From positions 1-6,152 of the forward strand of contig JAHIJU010000443.1 in NCBI GenBank assembly GCA_018898235.1: 6,152 bases of DNA, given 5' to 3'. Below the pieces are notes generated by a model. It was not told the DNA's origin, did not search any database, and saw only the letters and a program-made list of their open reading frames with translations. Shown here piece after piece: positions 1 to 4,050 of the stretch (the stretch's first letter is position 1; every line of letters starts with the position of its first letter). A program made the position numbers and the translations under genes. The DNA is from Actinomycetota bacterium (GTDB lineage Bacteria > Actinomycetota > Actinomycetes > Actinomycetales > Cellulomonadaceae).

Positions 1-56
1 CGGCGACCTGAGCTCAGGTCTGCGTAGCTCTTCTCGTCGCCCAATGAGTTCACCAT
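1..56 (-). CDS. Unidentified protein, N-terminal 18 codons only
   Basis: The leftward frame starts with ATG at 56-54 and runs off the left edge of the window. It reads MVNSLGDEKSYADLSSGR. The start is supported by an AAGGAG Shine-Dalgarno sequence (complement of 62-67) with a 5-nt spacer, about as good as such sites get in this genome type. A GTG follows the ATG immediately and could be used instead. I do not recognise the protein, and eighteen residues are too few to assign a family; there is no signal peptide or membrane segment in what is visible. It is divergent from the membrane LuxR gene, with 290 nt between the starts, so the two might share a control region. The main doubt is that only a short stretch is visible and the call rests on the ribosome binding site. 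Confidence 0.5.
   Translation of the reverse strand, partial: MVNSLGDEKSYADLSSGR
5..20. repeat. 16-bp perfect palindrome
   Basis: GACCTGAGCTCAGGTC is its own reverse complement over all 16 bases. It lies inside the partial leftward gene, where it encodes part of the ADLSSGR stretch. It might be an operator or a recognition site for a DNA-binding dimer, but a chance palindrome in coding DNA is also possible. It has no central loop, so an RNA hairpin from it would be limited. Confidence 0.5.
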
Positions 57-346
57 CGAGACTCCTTAGCGGGTGAGGCGGCTGCTGCGGGCCATCGCAG
101 CGCAGCGGCCAGGGCACGGTCGGCCCGGTCGAAGTGTTGCGACCCGGCGGGGCCCCGACGGTGCGCGAGGCATCGGCAGAACGGCGTGAAATGCGGGTCC
201 AGCAGTTTCCGCGACCCCGGTCATCAGGTTCTGGGGATCCTGGCTCTCCCTCGCCGCTGCGACACTAGGCAGCGGCGCGACCGGTGCCGTGGCCGGCCCG
301 CAGTGCCACGTCGGCGGTCGCCGCCGTCGCCCCCGGAAAGGGAGTC
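57..346. other. Divergent intergenic region upstream of the LuxR-type gene
   Basis: This 290-nt stretch separates the start of the leftward partial gene from the start of the rightward membrane LuxR gene, so promoters for both should lie here. I found no convincing -35/-10 pair on either strand. The short open frame from a GTG at 73 is arginine-rich, has no good ribosome binding site and looks random. The only notable structures are the hairpin at 252-277 and the strong ribosome binding sites at the two ends (complement of 62-67, and 335-344). Confidence 0.6.
252..277. repeat. 9-bp inverted repeat in the LuxR-gene leader
   Basis: CGCCGCTGC at 252-260 is the exact reverse complement of GCAGCGGCG at 269-277, with an 8-nt spacer GACACTAG. 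It sits 70 nt before the ATG of the membrane LuxR gene. It could be an operator for a dimeric regulator (possibly autoregulation), or an RNA hairpin in the leader. There is no T-run after it, so it is not a classical intrinsic terminator. Its function is inference; the repeat itself is plain in the sequence. Confidence 0.5.
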
Positions 347-1789
347 ATGAGCACCAACCGGCGCGTCACCGTCGACGCCATCGCACCGGGGCAGATCGTG
401 CTCGGCCCACGCCTGAAGTACCTGGGTCTGACCCTGCTGCTCGCCTGGCACTACTGCCTGTGGTTCGTCCCCGGATCCTTCCCCGCGCACTTCCTGCTCG
501 ACGACCGGATCACGTTCGCCTGGCTCATCGCCCTCACGGCCGGCGGAGCGGTGCCGCTCCTGCTCGCGTGGCGCCTGGGCCGTCGCCGCCATCTCGCGGC
601 GACGCCGCGGTTGCTCTGGCCGGTCGCAGCGACCGGCAGCGCCGCGACCGTCGCGCTGACCACCCTCGGCATGCGCAGCGCGTCGGTGGCGCCCGCGTAC
701 CTGGCGGCGGTGGTCATCGGCGCGAGCAGCGGCGTGCTCTGGGTGCTCTGGGGCGAGTCGCTCGCCCGGCACAAGGCGCGGTTCACCCTCGAACGCGTCG
801 CGCCGACCTACGGCGTGGCGATGATCGTGCTGGTCGGCGGCACCTACCTGCTGCCCGGCTGGGGGGCGCCGGTGGTCGATGCGCTGCTGCCGCTCGTCTC
901 GGCGGCTCTGCTGCACCTGCATGCGCGTTCGCTCCCGGACGCCCAGTACCCCCGGCTCCTGCCGGCCAAGGTGGCCGCCGCGGGCGTCCGGACGATCGCC
1001 GTGGTCACCGGGATCTCCTTCGCCGCCGCGTTCGCGTCGTACTACACCGTGGCGATCGTGCCCTGGGACGTGCTCGGTCAGGTGCAGAACTTCTTCACCT
1101 ACGGGATCCTGCTCGGCGCGGTGATGATCCTGCTCCTGGCGCTGCTGCAGGCCGTGCCGATGTGGCGGCAGTCGACCTACCGCGCCTACCCCTGGCTGCT
1201 GCTGTTCAGCATCACCGCGTGCGTGCTCTACCTGGCCGAGACGAAGTTCCAGGCGGGCGCCTTCCTGCTCGCGCTGGCGATCTCCTCGCTGTTCGAGGTC
1301 CTGCTCACCATGTACATGGGCGTCCTGACCCGGCACGGGTACGTCCCGCCCGCCACGGCGTTCGCGCTGTCCGGCGGGGCCATCCGGCTGGGGATCCTCG
1401 TGGGCAACGGCACGGCGCTGGTCTACGAGCGGGTGCCAGGAGTCTGGGACGTGCTGGTACGCCCGACGTTCGTGATCATCGTCGTCGGGCTCACGGTGCT
1501 GCTCATCTCGATGGTGCGTCAGGAGTACGCGATCGACGCGCTCACCCAGAGCCCGCAGTCGGCCACCGAGCTCATGCGCGTGATCGCCTCCGTGGCCGAG
1601 GAGTTCCGGCTCTCGGAGCGTGAGCGCGAGATCCTGGCGCTCATCGGCCAGGGGTACACGGCCTCCGCCGTGGCCGACTCACTGGTGATCTCGCCGCACA
1701 CGGTGAACACGCACGTGCAGCACATCTACGCCAAGCTGGGGATCCACAAACGGTCGGAGCTCATCGGCTACCTGCACCGCCAGGGGTAG
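347..1789 (+). CDS. Membrane-embedded LuxR-family transcriptional regulator
   Basis: This is a 480-residue one-component regulator: a polytopic membrane domain fused to a C-terminal DNA-binding domain. Roughly twelve hydrophobic helices can be drawn at about residues 26-43, 54-75, 90-108, 114-136, 153-170, 174-192, 213-238, 250-271, 279-296, 303-325, 335-358 and 372-390. A short cytoplasmic linker leads to a typical LuxR helix-turn-helix at about 422-478 (LSEREREIL at 422-430, TVNTHVQHIYAKLG at 452-465). There is no receiver domain or autoinducer-binding domain, so the membrane part probably senses or binds the signal. I chose the ATG at 347 because GGAAAGGGAG (335-344) precedes it; an in-frame ATG at 284 lacks such a site and would add 21 low-complexity residues. 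Similar 12-helix LuxR proteins are known from Coriobacteriia such as Eggerthella. The ligand and target genes cannot be told from the sequence. It is convergent with the muramidase gene. Confidence 0.9.
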   Translation: MSTNRRVTVDAIAPGQIVLGPRLKYLGLTLLLAWHYCLWFVPGSFPAHFLLDDRITFAWLIALTAGGAVPLLLAWRLGRRRHLAATPRLLWPVAATGSAATVALTTLGMRSASVAPAYLAAVVIGASSGVLWVLWGESLARHKARFTLERVAPTYGVAMIVLVGGTYLLPGWGAPVVDALLPLVSAALLHLHARSLPDAQYPRLLPAKVAAAGVRTIAVVTGISFAAAFASYYTVAIVPWDVLGQVQNFFTYGILLGAVMILLLALLQAVPMWRQSTYRAYPWLLLFSITACVLYLAETKFQAGAFLLALAISSLFEVLLTMYMGVLTRHGYVPPATAFALSGGAIRLGILVGNGTALVYERVPGVWDVLVRPTFVIIVVGLTVLLISMVRQEYAIDALTQSPQSATELMRVIASVAEEFRLSEREREILALIGQGYTASAVADSLVISPHTVNTHVQHIYAKLGIHKRSELIGYLHRQG

Positions 1790-1813
1790 CCGGGCACGGA
1801 CCGGGCGCACCGC

Positions 1814-1837
1814 ACCGGCTCAGACGCGGGAGCCGGT
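1814..1837. terminator. Possible shared hairpin terminator between convergent genes
   Basis: ACCGGCT at 1814-1820 pairs perfectly with AGCCGGT at 1831-1837 around a 10-nt loop. It lies 25 nt after the stop of the rightward LuxR gene and overlaps the last codons and stop of the leftward muramidase gene. No T-run follows on either strand, which is common for actinobacterial hairpins but leaves the call weak. If used, it would most plausibly end rightward transcription, since for the leftward gene it lies at the very end of the coding region. Confidence 0.3.
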
Positions 1838-2416
1838 CAGGGTCGTGACGACCGCGACCGCATCGTCCCAGTACCGCGCGTAGTGGTTCGGATCGGCGTT
1901 GCGCTGGACGGCGTGCGCGACCGCCGTCGGGGTCATCGCGTCGCGGCCACCGACCCGGGTCAGCGCCGTGAAGAAGTTCGTGGCGCTGGTGGTGGGGTCC
2001 ATCCGGTCGCTCGCGCTGCCCCAGGCGCCGTTCGCACGCTGCTGGAACAGTCCGCGACTGTCCGGACCGGCGGCGTCCCCGTGGTCGACCACCCGGAGCG
2101 AGGACTCGCCCATGGCCGTCATGACACCGATGGTCTGGTCCCGCACCGACAGGCCCATGGCCTTGCCTGCCGCGATGATCGCGGCCGCGTTCGCGAGCTG
2201 CTCGGGACCGTAGGCGCCCACGCGCTGCACGGACGGGTTCGCGGACACGCCCCGCGTACCGACCCGGCCGGGGCCCGACCGGCTCGCGATCTCGGTGGCC
2301 AGGATCGAGTCGAAGGACCGGCCGGACGACGGTGTGGCCGCAGCCGCCGATCCGAGTCCGGCGATGGTGCCCCGGATCCCGGCGATGCGGTCGGTGATCG
2401 CCGTCACTGCGTCCAC
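1820..2416 (-). CDS. Small lysozyme-like/SLT-type muramidase, probably flagellum-associated
   Basis: The gene encodes a 198-residue protein from a GTG start at 2416. A purine-rich GAGGACGGGAC stretch just upstream is a moderate ribosome binding site. Residues about 68-195 look like a goose-lysozyme/soluble lytic transglycosylase fold: LSVRDQTIGVMTAMGESS (89-106) with E104 as the likely catalytic glutamate, then DSRGLFQQR (119-127), then an alpha-helical end. Such enzymes cleave the glycan strands of peptidoglycan. There is no signal peptide. The N-terminus (RIAGIRGTIAG at 10-20, then FDSILA at 35-40) resembles, as far as I recall, actinobacterial muramidases encoded in flagellar clusters that are exported by the flagellar apparatus. 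That role is inferred and is consistent with the chemotaxis genes in the window. The UbiA gene lies 99 nt upstream on the same strand, so co-transcription is possible but unproven. A phage-type or general wall hydrolase is the alternative. Confidence 0.82.
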   Translation of the reverse strand: MDAVTAITDRIAGIRGTIAGLGSAAAATPSSGRSFDSILATEIASRSGPGRVGTRGVSANPSVQRVGAYGPEQLANAAAIIAAGKAMGLSVRDQTIGVMTAMGESSLRVVDHGDAAGPDSRGLFQQRANGAWGSASDRMDPTTSATNFFTALTRVGGRDAMTPTAVAHAVQRNADPNHYARYWDDAVAVVTTLTGSRV

Positions 2417-2515
2417 AGCTGTCCCGTCCTCGGTGCGAGGTGCTCACCCACCCTGTCGGCCGCAGGTGCCGAGTTGTGACGAGAACGAACCGCACGATCG
2501 TCGGCGCGCTCGCGG

Positions 2516-3379
2516 TCAGGGGGCCACGGCCACCCGCACGGTCATCAGATCGGGACCGGCCATGACGAGCAGCGCCACGCAGAGCGCCGCCACCACCATG
2601 GCGAGCCGGAACGGCCAGGCGCTGCGCGGCCGGGCACGGGCGAGGACCGCGGCGAGGCATGCGACGACGAGCCCGACTCCCCCGCCGAGTATCGCCGGGC
2701 CGGAGGGTCGGGTCGACGGTCCGAGGACGACCAGCGCGGTCGCGACGACGAGGGCGGTCAGCGCCAGGGCGGTCGAACGGGCGCGACCGAGCCGGTGCGG
2801 GAGGCCCTGCACACCCGTCGCGGCGTCATCGTCAAGATCGGGGAGCACGTTCGCGATGTGCGCCCCGACACCGAGCAGGGCGGCCGCGAGCAGACCCCAC
2901 CAGGTGGGCATCGAACCGTTGCGCTGCGCCAGCACGACGAACAGCAGGAGCAGGCTGAAGGACACGGCATACGGCACCCAGGACGCGAGGGTGGCCTTGA
3001 GGCGCAGGTTGTACGCCCACGCACTCGCCACCGCGGCCAGGTGCACCGCACCGGGGACCACGCCCGTCGCGAGCGACAGGACGGCGCACAGGGTGACCGC
3101 CACCAGCGCAGCGGTCCGTAGGTCGGGCTCGCGGACGAGTCCGCTCACGACCGGCTTGCCCGTCCGGTGCACGGCTCGGTCCCGTGCCGCGTCCAGCCAG
3201 TCGTTGGACCAGCCCACCGACAGCTGCCCCGTCAGCACGGCGCCGGCCACCAGCAGGGTGGTGCCGGGACCCGACCCGACCCCGACGGCGAGACCGGTCG
3301 CCAGGGCTGTGACGACGAGGCAGGGGCCGGGGTGCGATGCGAGCACGAACCCACGCAGGCGGACCGCCCTCATGCGCAT
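2516..3379 (-). CDS. UbiA-superfamily membrane prenyltransferase
   Basis: The 287-residue product is a polytopic membrane protein of the UbiA superfamily, which transfers prenyl groups from prenyl diphosphates to aromatic or other acceptors. Both metal/diphosphate-binding motifs are intact: NDWLDAARD at 59-67 (NDxxDxxxD) and DLDDD at 181-185 (DxxxD). YNLRLK at 123-128 matches the YxxxLK-type motif. Hydrophobic helices occupy about 15-35, 39-57, 87-105, 107-123, 133-151, 159-178, 202-219, 227-247 and 256-275. The length fits the family. From memory it resembles a UbiA-like group widespread in Actinobacteria whose substrate is unknown, rather than MenA, UbiA proper or heme O synthase; this is recall, not a search. 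GAGGGG (complement of 3383-3388) is 3 nt from the ATG at 3379 but 9 nt from the in-frame ATG at 3373, so residue 3 may be the true start. No neighbour reveals the acceptor. Confidence 0.9.
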   Translation of the reverse strand: MRMRAVRLRGFVLASHPGPCLVVTALATGLAVGVGSGPGTTLLVAGAVLTGQLSVGWSNDWLDAARDRAVHRTGKPVVSGLVREPDLRTAALVAVTLCAVLSLATGVVPGAVHLAAVASAWAYNLRLKATLASWVPYAVSFSLLLLFVVLAQRNGSMPTWWGLLAAALLGVGAHIANVLPDLDDDAATGVQGLPHRLGRARSTALALTALVVATALVVLGPSTRPSGPAILGGGVGLVVACLAAVLARARPRSAWPFRLAMVVAALCVALLVMAGPDLMTVRVAVAP

Positions 3380-3520
3380 CGACCCCTCGTCGGCCCGAGC
3401 TGGACGGCGCCGTGCCAGGTCGCGCGCACCGCGGACCTCCTCGCAGGACGGACCGGTCCGCTCGCCGCGACGATGCGAACTCCTCGTGGCAAGGGTGACC
3501 TGCGCTTCCCCTGCCCGCCA

Positions 3521-3555
3521 CCCGGGCGGCCACGGCGCGGGACCGGCCGCCCGGG
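3521..3555. repeat. 11-bp GC-only inverted repeat
   Basis: CCCGGGCGGCC at 3521-3531 is the exact reverse complement of GGCCGCCCGGG at 3545-3555, with a 13-nt loop. It would form a very stable hairpin in RNA from either strand. It lies about 140 nt upstream of the UbiA start. No gene ends here, so it is not an obvious terminator unless an unseen small RNA is present. GC-only repeats arise by chance more easily in such DNA. Confidence 0.45.
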
Positions 3556-3590
3556 CGTCCTCGATCGCCGTCGGGCCGGGACCTGTGCCC

Positions 3591-3608
3591 CGAAGAAATC
3601 GAAGAAAT
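3591..3608. repeat. Perfect tandem 9-mer in an A-rich patch
   Basis: CGAAGAAAT occurs twice in direct succession (3591-3599 and 3600-3608). It is one of the few A-rich patches in the window and stands out against the GC-rich surroundings. It could be a paired binding site or a replication-slippage duplication; nothing in the sequence decides which. Confidence 0.5.
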
Positions 3609-3626
3609 GCCCGTGGCCTGCATATC

Positions 3627-3652
3627 TGCGCATCCTCGTCCTGGTATGCGCA
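3627..3652. promoter_or_regulatory. Operator-like inverted repeat
   Basis: TGCGCAT (3627-3633) and ATGCGCA (3646-3652) are exact inverted copies with a 12-nt spacer, so their centres are about 19 bp apart, roughly two helical turns. That spacing suits a dimeric helix-turn-helix protein binding one face of DNA. It lies in the shared upstream region of the divergent UbiA and chemoreceptor genes. No regulator can be named, and a chance repeat is possible. Confidence 0.3.
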
Positions 3653-3656
3653 CTGG

Positions 3657-3741
3657 CTAAACCGTCGGAAATCGAGTCGTGTACCGCGATCGGACCGTCC
3701 GGCCGGCGCACGGGGCGAAACGGGCCCGCCCGACGGTTTGG
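3657..3741 (+). repeat. Long-range inverted repeat, possible RNA stem
   Basis: AAACCGTCGG (3659-3668) is exactly complementary to CCGACGGTTT (3730-3739). A U-G pair (3658 with 3740) and a C-G pair (3657 with 3741) extend the stem to 12 bp in rightward RNA only. The 61-nt interior contains a second ACCGTC (3694-3699) that could pair with the same GACGGT (3732-3737), giving two mutually exclusive pairings. A small GGGC/GCCC stem (3713-3716 with 3724-3727) is also possible. It lies about 310 nt upstream of the chemoreceptor start. Function is unknown. Confidence 0.4.
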
Positions 3742-3812
3742 ACGCACATGTCGCAATCCGGCAGCCGGCCGAGAATTCGACCCATCGCCGGCCCGCGAAT
3801 GCTCACGATCGC

Positions 3813-3954
3813 GGGGTGTGCGCCGATGGGGTTGGCAGAGCGGTAAGGACGTCCTTCTTACAGTTCGGTACCGGCACCCAGAGCCCGCACGGCGACGCAG
3901 GGAGCGCGCAGAGGCTGCTCGTGCCACGACGGGACTCCCATCGGTGTGCGCCCC
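3813..3954 (+). ncRNA. Candidate structured leader RNA upstream of the chemoreceptor
   Basis: GGGGTGTGCGCCGATGGG (3813-3830) can pair without a gap with CCCATCGGTGTGCGCCCC (3937-3954), giving 18 bp including four G-U pairs. Those wobbles would be A-C mismatches in the opposite strand, so the structure favours rightward RNA, the direction of the chemoreceptor gene starting 97 nt later. Inside are a hairpin at 3843-3861 (GTAAG/CTTAC plus two inner pairs) and a bulged helix (GGCAC 3873-3877 with GTGCC 3921-3925, then GAGC 3881-3884 with GCTC 3917-3920), together resembling a three-way junction. I do not recognise a known riboswitch consensus. It may be a cis-regulatory RNA, an independent small RNA, or a chance fold in GC-rich DNA; no promoter is evident. 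Confidence 0.35.
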
Positions 3955-4007
3955 ACACGGGCCACCGGGCGAAATCCCTCAGCAGGTCCAGGTCGTCACG
4001 CGCCCGT

Positions 4008-4023
4008 TGTCGAGCCGTCGACA
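4008..4023 (+). repeat. Small hairpin in the chemoreceptor leader
   Basis: TGTCGA (4008-4013) and TCGACA (4018-4023) form a 6-bp stem closed by a GCCG tetraloop, ending 27 nt before the chemoreceptor ATG. It does not cover the ribosome binding site. Immediately upstream, CGCCCG (4001-4006) can pair with CGGGCG (3966-3971), and the overlapping GCCCGT (4002-4007) can pair instead with ACGGGC (3957-3962). Confidence 0.35.
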
Positions 4024-4039
4024 TCATTCACCAGCCTTC

Positions 4040-4044
4040 GAGGA
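4040..4044 (+). promoter_or_regulatory. Ribosome binding site fixing the chemoreceptor start
   Basis: GAGGA lies 6 nt before the ATG at 4051 and selects that codon. Longer in-frame extensions (from 3946) would cross the intergenic region and place a non-membrane stretch ahead of the first transmembrane helix. Confidence 0.8.
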
Positions 4045-4050
4045 CCGCAC

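Larger units (their letters stand above)
3380..4050. other. 671-nt intergenic region rich in inverted repeats
   Basis: This gap lies between the divergent UbiA gene and the chemoreceptor gene. Open frames on both strands are arginine/proline-rich and show no family motif, so I see no credible protein gene. It carries an unusual density of symmetry: a 12-bp palindrome CGGACCGGTCCG (3449-3460), an 11-bp-stem hairpin (3521-3555), a tandem 9-mer in an A-rich patch (3591-3608), a 7-bp operator-like repeat (3627-3652), a 10-bp inverted repeat (3659-3739), an 18-bp wobble-containing helix (3813-3954) and a small hairpin (4008-4023). Promoters for both flanking genes must lie here or beyond, but I found no convincing -35/-10 pair and no good flagellar sigma-type site. 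Confidence 0.7.

Noticed and set aside
73..189. A small rightward frame from a GTG in the divergent gap
   Set aside because: It has no adequate ribosome binding site and an Arg/Gly-rich composition typical of random frames in GC-rich DNA.
224..1336. A 370-codon leftward frame antisense to the membrane LuxR gene
   Set aside because: Its composition is extremely Arg/Gln/Glu/Gly-rich with no hydrophobic core; it is a shadow of the Leu/Val/Ala-rich sense frame.
1761..2660. A longer leftward frame overlapping the muramidase gene
   Set aside because: It is Arg/Gly/Pro-rich with no recognisable motif and overlaps the end of the UbiA gene; the frame at 1820-2416 carries the catalytic-site pattern.
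3643..3676. Partial resemblance to a class I cyclic-di-GMP riboswitch (GCGCACTGGCTAAACC followed by GGAAA)
   Set aside because: The start looks like the consensus GCACAGGGCAAACC with a GAAA loop, but the conserved GGGACGCAAAGCC segment and the second hairpin are missing, and the AAACC here pairs with a distant GGTTT instead.
3803..3829. A possible flagellar sigma-factor promoter (TCAC-N15-GCCGATGG)
   Set aside because: The -10-like half is partly right but the -35 half matches poorly, and the site coincides with the arm of the better-supported long helix.
3832..3864. A possible sigma-70-type promoter, TTGGCA (3832-3837) with TACAGT (3859-3864)
   Set aside because: The spacer is 21 nt, too long for a normal promoter, and at 17 nt the -10 would be TTCTTA, a poor match.
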